NCBI GenBank assembly: GCA_002633005.1
Contig: NMRA01000011.1
Span: 906,855 to 966,854, forward strand
Direction of reading: 5' to 3'
From: Phoronis australis
Lineage: Eukaryota; Phoronida; Phoronidae
Length of the DNA stretch: 60,000 bases
Within the stretch, counting starts at the first letter, position 1. The number at the start of each line of letters is the position of its first letter. This document shows, in pieces, positions 1-11,548 of this stretch. A program made the translations under genes and the position numbers. The notes under the pieces are model-generated. The model ran no database searches and had not been told where the DNA came from. It worked only from the letters and a program-made list of their open reading frames with translations.

Positions 1-3000
1 TCTCGCCAGCACTCACCTGACTCACCTCTACTTGGATTTTAACAAGTTGAAAGATCTTCCACAAGAATTCGGCACTTGCCTTCCATCACTTTCGTTTTTA
101 TCATTGGAAGGAAATGATCTGGAATTTCTACCCGATTCTTTTGGAAGCCTGTCTCGCCTCACCGAGCTGTATTTAAATGAAAACAAACTTAGCGATTTTC
201 CTCCATCGTTTGGAAAATTGAAAAACTTACAAATACTAAACGTTGTTGGCAATAATTTGTTGACGTTGCCTCAGTTGCTAAGCAACCTAGAGTCGTTGCA
301 GTCGATTTACGCGGATGAAAATGGTCTTCGTGAAATTACGCAAGATATTGGCAGGTTATCTCATCTTAGAATTCTTGAAGTCAGCAACAACAAGCTGTGT
401 AGCCTACCAGCAAGTATAGGTGAACTGGTGAATCTTGAATCACTCAATATCAGTGTAAACAAGTTGAAAACTCTGCCTGAAAGTCTAGGCGACCTCGGAA
501 AGCTCAAGGCTTTGGATCTATCATGCAACTGCATTAGACAATTGCCAATGCATTTCAAATCTGTAGCAACATTGGAAATGCTCGTTGTTGAAAATAACGA
601 AATTTCACTCTTGCCAGAGTGGGTCAGTTCCCTGTCTTGTATTGAGTGTCTGTCAATGGCTGATAATCACATCACAGAGTCTCCATTTACATCTGAATTT
701 TCAACAAATTGTCAGAACCTAAAAAGACTGGATGCTGGTGGAAATTTCATGGACGCCTTGCCAGACACGTTCGGGGAGCTTAAGAGTTTAGAGTTCCTCC
801 ACCTGGGAAGTGTCATTCATGAGTTAGAACGACGGAATTTTCAAAACGGCAATTGGTTGACCATACTTCCGGACAGTTTTTGTCAGCTTCACAAATTGAC
901 AGAGGTTCACTTGGACGAGAACCAGTTGACAGAGTTACCAGAAAACGTTGGGGATCTTCACAGCCTGGAATTTATTGATTTAGGTTAAAATGTCAAATGT
1001 CACCATAATAGAAATGTTCTCATGTGCAAAGTTTTCACGTTGTAACTTGCGCTTTATATTACTCTTACCTTCCTGTATATAGCATGCAAGACAAATAATT
1101 TTTAGCATTTCTGCAGTGTAGATGCTTTATGCTCATAATGTCAAAAAAGGCATCCTCTCAAATTAAATTAAAAAATTTCAGAAAGCATCGATTGCTTTAC
1201 TTTTCAGAAAAAAGGATCATTTTCCTTGTACTTCAAACGGTTAAAGTGTTCACACGGAATTGTTTTTAATAAATGTATGCTGATAACCTCTGTCGACTCA
1301 ACAAAAATTATGCAAAGCTGAAATACTCTTCTCATACTGATCTCATCAACTTTGTCGTATTACTTTACTGCAGGTCAGAATCGACTACTGGAATTGCCAA
1401 CATCTTTCGGCAGGCTGAGGTCTCTGCGCACATGTCTTTTGTCCAAGAATCATCTGGAACTCCTGCCCTCTACGTTTGGTAATCTGTCCAAACTGGAGGA
1501 ATTCCGAGTTGATAACAATCAGGTACTTCATGATAAAAAATTGTCGCATCACTTAAACTGCTACTGTGGTACTGATGAAGTATTGATTCCAAGGAAATCC
1601 TTAAGTTACCCAAATGAAATTCAAGAGAATTTTACAGGCATATATTGGTTTTGGTGTTTGAGCTATACCCAAATTTTGGCTGCTTGCCTTTACTTAGAAA
1701 ATATTTGATCTTAATTTTGCACTATTCATTTGTTCAGTTCTATGTAGTACACTACTCTAAAGTAGATGTGTTAGTCTTAAGTTTAAAGTTGCTTTATGGT
1801 CTCAATGTGACAATGAATCTAGAGTGTCAGAATTATCATTGTTATGTTGTTTTTGAATATCCATGTTCCAAGGCTACATGCCAACCTTTCTAAAGGAACG
1901 TCAGTTTAGCAAAGAAACGGGCATTCTGAGTCTGAGCACTTTCATAGATTTAGCTTGCATTCAGAGTAGTTCTGAGCCTAGTAAACTAGAGGTTCGTTCA
2001 ATTGATCTCGGCTTGTTGATTTCTCCATCCAAAATCTCCATCCTGCATAAATGGGGTAACAAAGGCGTAATGTACTATGATTAATAACTGGAATTGGCGT
2101 TGAATCATTATGACATGCAGTTTGGTGCACCTGTACAGAAAAGAGACTCAACATAATTTTGCAGATTGCTGAGTTGCCAGAATCGTTTCATCAGCTCACC
2201 AACCTGAAGACGCTAGATTTGTTCAACAACAGACTCACTGAGATTCCACCTTGCTTAGGCTCTCTGAAGAAACTGACGCGACTGGACGTAAATGGGGTAT
2301 GGCAACATTTTTGTGTTTGGATTATGCCCAAAACACTGGAACTACAACAGTTTATTATCAACGCCGGATTCTGTACGAATGGTTGAGTTCATTTATTAAT
2401 AAACATTGTATTATATTACTGTTTTTCTTGTTGAGGGCCCTCTTGGAAAGCAGTGCTATCACTGAAGAGGCCACCCTCATTTTAAATATCACAACAATAA
2501 ATAAATAAATAAACATTGTGATCAAGTCCAATTTCCAGCTAAAACTGTCAGTATCACTTTAATTTGACTTTGCTATTGGAAAGTAGATTGATTTTGTTTT
2601 TGTTGATTTCCTTTGGCTTATATACTTGATGCTCTAAGAAAATTCAAACAAGTTTACTTGCCAGAATACTAGGTGGCTCTTCTCTCCAAAGTTTATCTTT
2701 TGACAAGGAATTTTTTAAATCGTGACTGCGAGATCAAAAAATGCCATGTTGCATTCTTTCCTGAGCCGATGTAGTTCAACAATTTGTCCTTAGGTTATGG
2801 GGTTATTTGTATTCTTTGCAATGTTTGCTTTTGATCGCATTTTTGTGACAAATTGTTAATGACAACATGTTTGCTTGTCTTGAGATTTCCAGTCCGATTT
2901 TGACTTTCAGCATTTCTTTTAAGCACTATAAACGTACCTTTTCAGAATAAATTCAAAATTCCACTAAATAAAAGGCCCATGCTTGACCGCGAGTTGACCT

Positions 3001-6000
3001 ATGCTCCTCGTGACCCTGACCTTAAGGATAACTGGAGGGGAAAGGGTCGTCATGAAGAGATAGACAACGTGACTGTTAAAAAGGTCAGTCGGTTGCCAGT
3101 TGTGATCTGATACACTTGTCATGAAACATCCATTGTTAGTTTTATTTTGTACGAATCTTTGTTTTGTACAACTTGAACCCTGACTCACTGAAACTTTCAA
3201 TTTTAATATTTATTCATTCATCTCAAAACACCTGTACCGCATTTTTCTTTGAAACGCCAATTATTTTTCATAAAAATGCCTTATATTTTGCGAGTTTATT
3301 TGGCATAGAAACAAATTTGAACTAAACGAATAATCGAAAATTCCTAGCAGTGTTTTAGGTAAATTGTGAAGTTTTCATTCATTAAAATTGACCAAGGGGT
3401 TATTTTGCTATGAGTGGAACTTTTAAATGAAATTTTGACTTAAAAAGGTGAAAATGTAATAATAATAATGGCACATGAATATAAAACATATTTTTATAAT
3501 CTCATCTGTTTTCTGTTAGAAAATATATATTGTTACTAGTTGACATAGCTTTGGTATAAGAGTTAGTATAAAGGCCAATAAATAAGGTTTGAAATAACTT
3601 TAAGTTGTCAAAACAGTTCACGTGGGGTCACGTGCTTCCATTAAAATTGAGCTTATAGTGTGTTTTTGTTCTCCTGTAATCTCAGATTCACATTGACGCT
3701 GGCGATGATGCCTCCGAGTCCGAAGAGGAGGCACAGCCATTGAGCTGGAACGAGAATGCTCTGCGAAGGGCTATGAGGTCAGGGATGTCCATGTGGAGAT
3801 CACACACGGGTCAGTTGAGTGTCAGAGGTCATTCTGCTGCCATGGAGACAGATGCCTGGATCTGTTGCAGTCATTAGAAAGGGTTGTCCTTTGACACTAG
3901 TTTGAACTTTGAACGGAAGCTTAAAATGTCAAATTTGTACTAAATTTGGAGCATCATATCTGAGAAATAGTGGATTGGATCCAAATGAAAGTGTCAGATA
4001 CTTTGAATTATACACTGTTATCCATTTTTATTTAAGAATTGTTTCTTTAAATATTTCACTCGCACAAGATGAAAAACTGAAAGTTAGGACTTGAATGAAG
4101 GATTTTTATGTGCCCACATATAGTCTGTACTCTGTCATTGCTTTTGTTTGTCATTGCTTCTGTTTGTCATTGCTTCTGTTTGTCATTGCTTCTGTTTGTT
4201 ATTGCTTCTGTTTGTCATTGCTTCTGTTTGTTATTGCTTCTGTTTGTCATTGCTTCTGTTTGTCATTGCTTCTGTTTGTCTTTGCTTGTTTGTTCGTCAA
4301 TTATTCTGAAGACCACCTCTATCTTGAGGACAACCCAACACTTGTCAATTTTCTGACAGATTCAGCTACTGTGGCACCCCCTTTTGTCCATTGGCCAATT
4401 CTTCTGAAAGTTGATATGGGGGTACTTGTGCTGGCACCAGTCAATTTTCAGACAAACTTGATTACCATTGCGTCCCCAATTGGTTATAGTTTTGATAAGA
4501 AATTCTGTGTCTGTCAATTTTTGGCCAAACTGGAGGAAATTTGCGCTGACCTGATGCATAGTTATGTTTTAGGAATGTCCGTTGCTTTTTGGCCAAAATG
4601 TCCTGGACTGTGACAACCACTACATGAGATTGCTTGTATAGGCTGTTCATATAAGGGAGGAACACTCTGAGCGTTACCTAAACAGGAACAGAGTTTACAA
4701 TGTCCAGCTGTGGTGATTGATGTTGTCCTGTTCTCAGCATATTTCTCTCACTGTGCATTTCGACGTTATCGCGAGCAGTGGGACTATGTATATTTTGTTT
4801 TTATTTGTTTGATTTGATGCGGTCATACTACTTCTGCCTGAAGATGGTTTGTTTGTAATAAACCGAAACGTTTGATTTGGTTAATATGTCTATCTTCACG
4901 TGCGCACTCATGATTACACTCTCGTTAAAACATTTACCTTCATGAAATTGATCTCAGTTTTTTTCCTTTGTCAAAGAAGTTGTGATATCTGGCTTGGAAA
5001 GGACTGGCAGCCCGTTATGGCTTGAGACTGAGGCTTTACAATTTGGCTTGTCACAGCGTGTCATTTTATTTTCCGAGCACGATTTCAAGTAATGACGAAC
5101 TATCAAGACGGAAAGTCACTTCTCATGTGAGTGAGAATGAATTGAGATCAAGTGAATAGCTGCAAGTGGTTTAATGCAAAATCCAGTTTTATTCTTTGAT
5201 GGAGGGCAGGTTTATGGCTGCTTTGATAACTCTGCACGGTTTCAGTTTGGTAAAACGTGAGAAAACATTAAAGTTTCATTTTCAAATATTTTGTTCTCTT
5301 ATCCCAAGCAGAAAGGTCGAACATTAAATTCACCTGTTGTCAAGGTGTTAATTGTTTGTACAAGTCATTAACAATGTCAGTGTATTGTCTATTTTCCGCT
5401 TCTAGGACCTGATAAGCGTGAAGTGTACAGAAATCCGCAGCCGCAGACTCCTTCTCAATGTTCCTCCAGTGAAGAATGCGTTGTGGAGGATGACGATGAC
5501 TGGCAAGCCTGGGACATCGGCGATGAAGGTAGGAATTGTCCTCTAGGAATATCAACATTAGCTGTTGTTCATTAGCACCTATAAGGGTAATAATTTCCAT
5601 AGTGAGCGTGATAACACGTGGAACAGGAAATTTTGTAGAGGTAAAACTCAAAGAACTCTGCAAAGATACATGCTGCAACTAGTTTGTTAATGTACTAGTA
5701 GAATATATGTGTTTTGGCACGATTGGTAAGTCTACATGTCAATGTTTTCTTGTAAAACACTAAAGAAACGAAAGTTTTCAACCAACGATGTGTAAGTTAA
5801 CAGAAGCATGAATGCTTTGCTTGATCGAATATTTTTGATGTCAAATGTGAGAGGGCTTTGTGTTCAGCTAGATTATATTCGTTCCAGGTTCTGCAGTTTC
5901 AGTCGGTCAGACCAAGACATGGTGCCCTCCATTGTCTGAGGAGGAGGAAGACTGGGACAAGGAGTGTGAGGGTAGGTCACACATACACACACACCACCTG

Positions 6001-6891
6001 GTGGTGACCTGGGTATGACCTGAGAGGAGAAACAACTGGGTACTTTCAGTCCGTTATTTGTTCCTTGATATCCGTTTGCGATGTGATTGGTTGATTGTTG
6101 TTACCGTGACCTAAGGTGCACTAAGTTTTTTATGGCATTTTTTGCAATTGCTGGTTATCTCAGTTTGACGATTCTGAAACTAGGTGAAGGAAACTATAAA
6201 AATGTGATGGTTGGCAAAACAGCAACTTTTGATTAAGTCACTTTCTGTTATAAATTGGGCCATTCTATTCCTTAGCCAAATGAAAAATAATTTCTAGACT
6301 TAAGAACTGACTCTTTGTTACTGCTTCAGACCAAGATCATAAGTTAGCTTGTCACGACAAGTTAGGTTCAGTCACCGAAGCAGTATGGCTGTCATGGGTC
6401 TTCTATTATAATCAATTTCAGCACATAATAACATTGCTTTGTAAGGGGGAAACACCCCTGTATAGAAAATAGTTTTTGATACTAAAACATGGTTATGCCA
6501 GTTTGATGTTGATTACGAGACGTAATTAGTCTACTACTCCTGAGGAATTTCCTATTAACTATGTTAGCCTTCGTACAGTCTGAGTCACATACACCTGGTT
6601 GAAAAATACTTTTGACTCATTGAGCATAAAGTGTAAAGATTTATTCAAATTACTTGTTGAATATTTTTTATAACTTGTTGCGTAATGAATTCTTCATCAA
6701 TATTTCTTTGGTTGGTAGATGTAGTCATCCACACTCCGCCGGTCATAGTGCCCCAGTACTTCAGAACCTATCGACCGTACAAGGATTACGTGCCTGCGGA
6801 CGATCATGTGTCTCCGTTCAATTGGACGAAAGGTAGCAATCCTGAGGTTGTTGAGGGACAGTTCTCAGATGCTGAAGAAGACGTTTCATGA
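1..6891 (+). CDS. Leucine-rich repeat protein with acidic Trp-containing tail (5' partial, 8 exons)
   Basis: The exons 2-983, 1374-1522, 2165-2296, 2946-3083, 3686-3809, 5406-5528, 5888-5971 and 6719-6891 join in one frame and give 634 residues; the start lies upstream of the window. About 16 LRRs of roughly 23 residues (LxxLxLxxNxLxxLP) of the SHOC2/Ras-group cytoplasmic style fill the first ~425 residues. One repeat near residues 265-290 is about 10 residues longer and carries HELERRNFQNGNW. After the LRRs come a short basic stretch (NKRPML, WRGKGRHEE) and a low-complexity acidic tail with tryptophans (LSWNEN, DDDDWQAWDIGDE, EEEEDWDKE), ending SDAEEDVS. No signal peptide or membrane segment is visible in this part. 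The LRR solenoid normally serves as a protein-binding scaffold. I do not recognise the exact orthologue, so no function is assigned. The gene is convergent with the I-BAR gene. Confidence 0.9.
2..983 (+). CDS. LRR gene, first visible exon (5' partial)
   Basis: The frame is open from base 2 and encodes about 13-14 consecutive LRRs without an intron. The donor is TTAG|GTTAAA, phase 1; reading through gives a stop at once, which supports splicing here. The frame also reads as LRR (THLTHLYLDFNKL) before the first TTG, so the true start or acceptor is at or beyond the window edge. Confidence 0.88.
1374..1522 (+). CDS. LRR gene exon
   Basis: Acceptor TTTACTGCAG and donor CAG|GTACTT bound 149 nt that enter in phase 1 and leave in phase 0. 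The join to the previous exon restores a repeat (FIDLG-QNRLLELP). The exon encodes two LRRs. Confidence 0.9.
2165..2296 (+). CDS. LRR gene exon
   Basis: Acceptor TTTTGCAG and donor GGG|GTATGG bound 132 nt in phase 0. The exon encodes the last two full LRRs (IAELPESFHQL, LTEIPPCLGSL) and completes a repeat begun in the previous exon (VDNNQ-IAELP). Confidence 0.9.
2418..2515 (+). mobile_element. Probable 3' tail of a retroelement
   Basis: A block beginning GTTGAGGGCCCTCTTGG and containing GAAGAGGCCACCCTC is followed by an AAATA-type microsatellite (ATAAATAAATAAATAAAC). A conserved 3' segment ending in a short A-rich tandem is typical of truncated non-LTR element copies. The family is not assigned. 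Confidence 0.4.
2946..3083 (+). CDS. LRR gene exon, end of repeat domain
   Basis: Acceptor TTTTCAG and donor AAG|GTCAGT bound 138 nt, phase 0 on both sides. The join gives LDVNG-NKFKIPLNKRP, the terminal LRR cap, followed by a charged linker with RDPDLKDNWRGKGRHEE. Confidence 0.88.
3686..3809 (+). CDS. LRR gene exon, acidic tail
   Basis: Acceptor TAATCTCAG and donor ACGG|GTCAGT bound 124 nt, phase 0 to phase 1. It encodes an acidic stretch (DASESEEEAQPLSWNEN) followed by a basic/Met-rich stretch (LRRAMRSGMSMWRSH). Confidence 0.85.
4135..4291 (+). repeat. 16-bp tandem array (about 10 copies)
   Basis: The unit TCATTGCTTCTGTTTG repeats about ten times with T/C variants (TTATTG, TCTTTG). Because 16 is not a multiple of 3, the array is open in several frames and produces false Phe/Leu/Cys-rich ORFs. 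Confidence 0.95.
4830..4885 (+). mobile_element. Possible retroelement tail fragment
   Basis: The sequence CTGCCTGAAGATGG followed by TAATAAACCGAAACG resembles a terminal motif of dispersed reverse-transcriptase elements in many invertebrate genomes. No coding part is attached. The identification rests on remembered resemblance only. Confidence 0.3.
4975..5115 (+). repeat. Dispersed repeat, copy A
   Basis: It shares an ordered series of words with 40245-40375: GGAAAGGA, GAGAC, CAAnTTGG, GTCACAGnGTGTCATTTTATT, TTTCAAG/TCTCAAG and GTAATGA. Two diverged copies in one window indicate an interspersed family. Confidence 0.6.
5406..5528 (+). CDS. LRR gene exon, acidic tail
   Basis: Acceptor CGCTTCTAG and donor GAAG|GTAGGA bound 123 nt, phase 1 to phase 1. 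It encodes a PQPQTPSQCSS segment and the acidic tryptophan block DDDDWQAWDIGDE. Confidence 0.85.
5888..5971 (+). CDS. LRR gene exon, acidic tail
   Basis: Acceptor CGTTCCAG and donor GAGG|GTAGGT bound 84 nt, phase 1 to phase 1. It encodes a second acidic tryptophan block, SEEEEDWDKECE. The exon is symmetric and could be skipped without a frame change. Confidence 0.85.
6719..6891 (+). CDS. LRR gene terminal exon
   Basis: Acceptor TTGGTTGGTAG, then 173 nt to the stop TGA at 6889-6891. It encodes VVIHTPPVIVPQYF and an end SDAEEDVS. AATAAA at 8157-8162 is a candidate but distant polyadenylation signal. Confidence 0.88.
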
Positions 6892-6974
6892 TCAATATAT
6901 GGCTATTTCATATGCAGATAAGCCTTGTTAATCAGTCTGGGCTGAGTAAGGCGCGAATTGTGCTTGGTCGCTGT

Positions 6975-7129
6975 ATGGTTGCTCTGACAGTACACATAGC
7001 AAGAATTTGACTGTGACTGTACATCAGAGCACAACACATGAATGGTTCGAGATGGCTGCTCTGAGAGTACATAGCAAGTATTTGACTGTGACTGTACATC
7101 AGAGCACAACACACGAATGGCACGAGATG
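6975..7129. repeat. 77-bp tandem duplication
   Basis: Two adjacent units start ATGGTTGCTCTGACAG and ATGGCTGCTCTGAGAG and share GACTGTGACTGTACATCAGA. They lie just after the LRR stop codon, probably in its 3'UTR. Confidence 0.9.
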
Positions 7130-8417
7130 ACACACAGGTTGTAAAAACATTGTTTTTTATCTGAATGTCATTTAATTAGTGCTATCATTGTTTTGCTAAT
7201 GCTGAACGCTGTCTTCTGGTGCTTCTCATGTCATTCACCATGCCTCGTGCATGTTTTAAGAAAATGTTTTTGTGTATCAGTGAACGAACATGTGGCAGGT
7301 GTAAAACAATTAAACTAACTCTAGTCAGTGTCGATGTAATGGTGCTTTGGTTGTGCCAACAGTCAGTTATGTGGCAGTAAGCGCATGGGGTAGATTGGTA
7401 TCAGTGTGGATATGGGGCGATTATTTAGCGTAGTCCTGAAGAATGGATGGGACTAGAGCTTTTCTGTTTCGCTCATGAGATGGCAGCAGTGTTTAAGTGG
7501 AATGCAATGTGCCGAATTTCCTAACAAAAACAATGTTAAAAATTACTTTCGGCATGATTTTTTGAACAGTGCAGCTCTCAACATGGTAAAATGTTTCGCT
7601 TTTATTTCAGTGTTGTTCAGTTTTATTAGTACTTCTGTTCGAAAAATTTATTGTCAGTAAAATGTTGTGAACGTTGATGGGACAGTTGTCATCTTGTTTA
7701 ATTGAACATTGGTCAAACTTGATGTTTAATATGTAAATTAATATTTTGTTAATTACATAAGCACTGATTGGCTCCAGTTATGTGTGGAAGAGGGGCACAA
7801 TCACTTAACAAAGTTTTGAGATTTGTCATAGTCACATGATCATCATTCTGTTACCAGTGGGTGAGATTTCGTAACCATCAAAATTACTGGCAGCGAAATT
7901 TTCAGAAGGTGCAAATCTGCTTTGCAATCACACAGCAACGAGGAGAGGTATTTACCTTGTTGTGCAATGTTGCATTATTCAAATTTTAAGTTCCTATTGA
8001 GGTGGCTTAAAAGTTAAGACGCTTATGTTTTGTTGAAAGGTAAAGACTATTTGGTGAAATTGTTCTACGGAAATTGGTGCTGCCGGCATGTCTGCGTCAG
8101 AAGTTGAGACAGCATCATGTTTGTTTTTTCATGTTCAAAACCATTTATGTTTCTCAATAAAATGGTGGGTTTCATTATTTCACCTCCACTTGAAATAAGA
8201 CTTGTAAAGCAGTCGCATACAAAGGTCAAAGATATCCTTAAGGGCGAGCTCAACCGACCCCAAGATACCAAGAACTGGTTGAATTTTTATTATTTTATTC
8301 TGATACTTGATTATAAATTAAACAATCAGATGTCAATAAGTATGAACAATTTACACAACTTTAAAATCTGCTTTGAACATTTTCTCTTAAATGAGAAGAT
8401 CACTTTAGCTTATTAAT

Positions 8418-8568
8418 AAGTGAACCTGAAGTTCACTTAGTAAAGTGAACCTGCAGTTCACTTAGTAAAGTGAACCTGCAGTTCACTTAGTAAAGTGAAC
8501 CTGAAGTTCACTTAGTAAAGTGAACCTGCAGTTCACTTAGTAAAGTGAACCTGCAGTTCACGTAGTAA
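8418..8568. repeat. 25-bp tandem array with palindromic core (6 copies)
   Basis: Six head-to-tail units consist of AAGTGAACCTGCAGTTCACT plus TAGTA, two of them with GAAG in place of GCAG. Each unit contains the imperfect palindrome GTGAACCTGCAGTTCAC, so single strands could form hairpins. The core word AAGTGAACCT recurs in the unrelated array at 39467-39694. Confidence 0.95.
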
Positions 8569-11475
8569 GCATTAAAATGAGACTGTTGAATCTTAAAGAT
8601 GTCTTCAAATTTACTCATTATAACAAAACAAAACTGCAAATTTGTGTTCAAAATATGTGAAGATAACTGCAATCACTCAATGCCTCACACAATAACTTAC
8701 TACAATAAAAGTTACATACTCGAGTATCACGGGGCTGCTTAATCTAGTTTTTCCTGAAATTTACAGAGAACAATGTAGCCTCGTGTTGTCTAATTTCAAA
8801 GACCAAACATGGGTGGTTTTGATAATCTGGCATATAACTTTCTCCCAAATGTATGGGTTACGATGACCTAAGGGACCATGTCTTCACATTGGATTGAAGC
8901 ATTTCTGGAGAATGGACCTGCGGATTGGGGGCTCTTGTGTTTTCGGTGCACCATATTGGTCCAAAAATGGGGTCACTTGATCCCAACAGAGTGTCGGCCA
9001 TCATGAAATGCAATAATTGTTCTCATCAGTGCCATTCTTTGATTTAGAGCAGTCGGGTCTACTTCCACAGCCTAAAATCTTAAGGTCGTAAAATGTTCAA
9101 AACCTGACATTTTAGCATTTGTGCGTACTTGCTTGTGGCACAAGGCTCGAAACTGGTGGCCAGTGGAGAGGTCAAAATTTGGGACTACCAGTGGGAGGGA
9201 TGGGAATAAGGAGGAAATATTGAAATTTGCAATTACCAGTCATGACAGTTGAATTGCGGGGATGATGACAAACTTGTTGGATACCACAGCGATTTGTACC
9301 TGTGTGATGTAAGACTATGAAAACGTGAAAACTGTAGCTGCATGGTCGTTCAGTTTGCGGCCATAATGCGCTCAGCTTGGTTAGATTCAGGCAGTTTCTT
9401 CGTAATGTACGACGACTTTAATTCTGAAGTAAAGCAACTAGTTTTGGCATTCACAAGGGTATCTTTCTGACGAGGGAGGGGTCTGACACAAAAATTGGGA
9501 TACCCACCATTTATAGAGTAGAAGAGAGCGCATGATTAAAGGGGTCCACTAGTTGGAGCATCAATGGTAGTCGCCTTTTAGTAAAATTTTTTTTTTCACA
9601 AGATAATCCTTTTGTTGAGATCGTAAGCCTGAACAAAAAACCTTTTGGACTGTATTCGTTTTTAGTAATACAGTCCTCAAAATGTGGCACTTCTGAGAGT
9701 TTTCTGGTAAAAAGGGACTCTTTTTGGGGTTTTGGAAATTTAATCAGAAAAGGCAGAGAGAGAATCTGATTGTGACTAGACTGTTATCCGTGTAAGCGAC
9801 ACCTCCCACGTGACACCTACGTAAAATAAGTACTCCGGCATTTTTGTGCATAATGCTCACAAAGTCTCTACGTCCTATTTGAAGAATGGAGCTATCGTCG
9901 GTTGTGAATAAATTTGTCAGTTAATCAAAGATCACGCAACATTTGCAGAATGAGAATGGAAAGGTGTGTTGGGTCCAAAAATAAATTGATTATCGAAATG
10001 GTGGACTTCCATTCGTTACACTTAGTTGCAGTATTACATGGGCATATAATGATTGACTGTAAATTGGACTTCGTAGCTTGGAACAAACGGGCCAAACTCG
10101 AGCTAAGCGTAGGGTTAATCCGCCACTGTGAACCATATTAAGTTGACCCATGTATGCTAAATAAGATAATAATTGCTTAAGATATTAATTAACTCTTACA
10201 TATGACAACCTAGGATATAAAAATACTGACATACACAGAAACATCAAAAACTTCCATACGACATGTGAAATCGCTGATAGCCCCAACACGTGACTTCAAC
10301 AATCAAGGATCAAAACAACTGGTTAATTAATACATAAATTAACTAACAACATCAGTACAATGCATCTTAACACTGACTGCAGGTACTGGCGCAATAGGCA
10401 CAAGTTAGCTGCCAGTATTGCCATCATTGAATTGGTTGAATGTTGGAGACATTGAACATATAGCACCTGCACAAAATAGTTGTGCAGTGGCACGAGACAA
10501 AAACAGCAATCACAGTTAGAAAAATAAATCTTACTTTCTTTTCAGACACAATCGCACACACTAACTGCGTGATTATCAGCCAGTGGTCTCCAACTAAAAT
10601 AGCTACACGTTACGAAAAATAATGTTTTGTTTTCACAAAAAATCACAACTCACAGTTTGACGTAACCAAACCTTGTACATAAATTCACATTTTGGTTGTT
10701 AAAGCTGTACTTGTGAAACGAAGTTCAAGATTAGGCTTTAACTAATGGCTGTGATCATTCAAAAGTGAAATGAAGTTAGTAACAGAGTACACAAAATAGG
10801 TAGTGTAAACCTGCATTCAAGTGTGTACGAGACACGTCACAATTTTCTTTTGATCCCCAGCTAGACGAGGCCACAGCCAATAGAGAGAGTTGTGACATGT
10901 CGTAGGTTTTGAAGTTATGTTCATATTTATCAATTATCAACATCTCTAGTGTCACACATTACACAGAAGACGGCATAAGACATGCTAGATAAAACTTTAT
11001 CAAACATACAGCATATAACATCCCAGCAAAAAATTTTATCAAATAGCAGTCCAGTATAGGCTACCGTAGAGCATAACCCAACAAGTAGCAAAAGCAACAT
11101 TGGTAATAAAATTACAATGACTGTCAGAAACATGCATCAACTGCAAAAATTTAATACTCAACATCCAACTTATTCAGTAACTCTTGGCTAAACATTTCTA
11201 AACTAAGGAAGAAATAAAAGCGTCACTTTAGTGCAACGCAGCTGGTTTAATGAAGATGGTTGATAACATTAATGAAATTTTATAGCTCCAGTACAAACAG
11301 AATACTGATAACAATATAAGATCAAAGTCAACGTCAAAGACTATCAAGTTGTTCTTAAGTGTTGGACAAGTGTCTCATGACTTACTGATGCTTTGCAAGA
11401 TAAATTCATTGTTAAAAGTTATCATTTGCAGAGCTCATCACTCATCTGATAAATAATTACACTCAATTCTTTTCA

Positions 11476-11548
11476 TCAATGGATCCTCGGAGCTGATCGG
11501 TCATTTGTTGCAGTTTTCTTCAGCTTCACGTTGGCAAACATATTTGTC
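11476..11548 (-). CDS. BAIAP2: I-BAR gene exon 16 (WH2-like end, stop)
   Basis: Acceptor TATTTAG|GACA, then 73 nt to TGA at 11476-11478. It encodes TNMFANVKLKKTATNDRSAP and RIH*. LKKT is the core of WH2 actin-binding motifs, and NDRSAP matches the BAIAP2L1 tail. It has no long ORF and was found only by tracing the splice phase. Confidence 0.9.

Larger units (their letters stand above)
984..6718 (+). other. Introns of the LRR gene (contents)
   Basis: The seven introns are 984-1373, 1523-2164, 2297-2945, 3084-3685, 3810-5405, 5529-5887 and 5972-6718. Apart from the retroelement tail near 2420-2515, the 16-bp array at 4135-4291 and the repeat fragments at 4830-4885 and 4975-5115, listed separately, I see only AT-rich unique sequence with short chance ORFs. 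Confidence 0.7.
6892..11475. other. Convergent intergenic region
   Basis: This region separates the + strand LRR gene from the - strand I-BAR gene. It holds a 77-bp duplication (6975-7129) and a 25-bp palindromic array (8418-8568). The rest, including the ORFs near 7475, 8117, 9914 and 10930, shows no recognisable protein. Both 3'UTRs must lie here. Confidence 0.7.

Noticed and set aside
4095-4613. 172-codon ORF rich in Phe, Leu, Cys and Ser
   Set aside because: It is the translation of the 16-bp tandem array plus adjacent intron, inside an intron of the LRR gene.
8418-8568. CRISPR-like array
   Set aside because: Units are directly adjacent with no unique spacers, in animal nuclear DNA; it is a simple tandem repeat.
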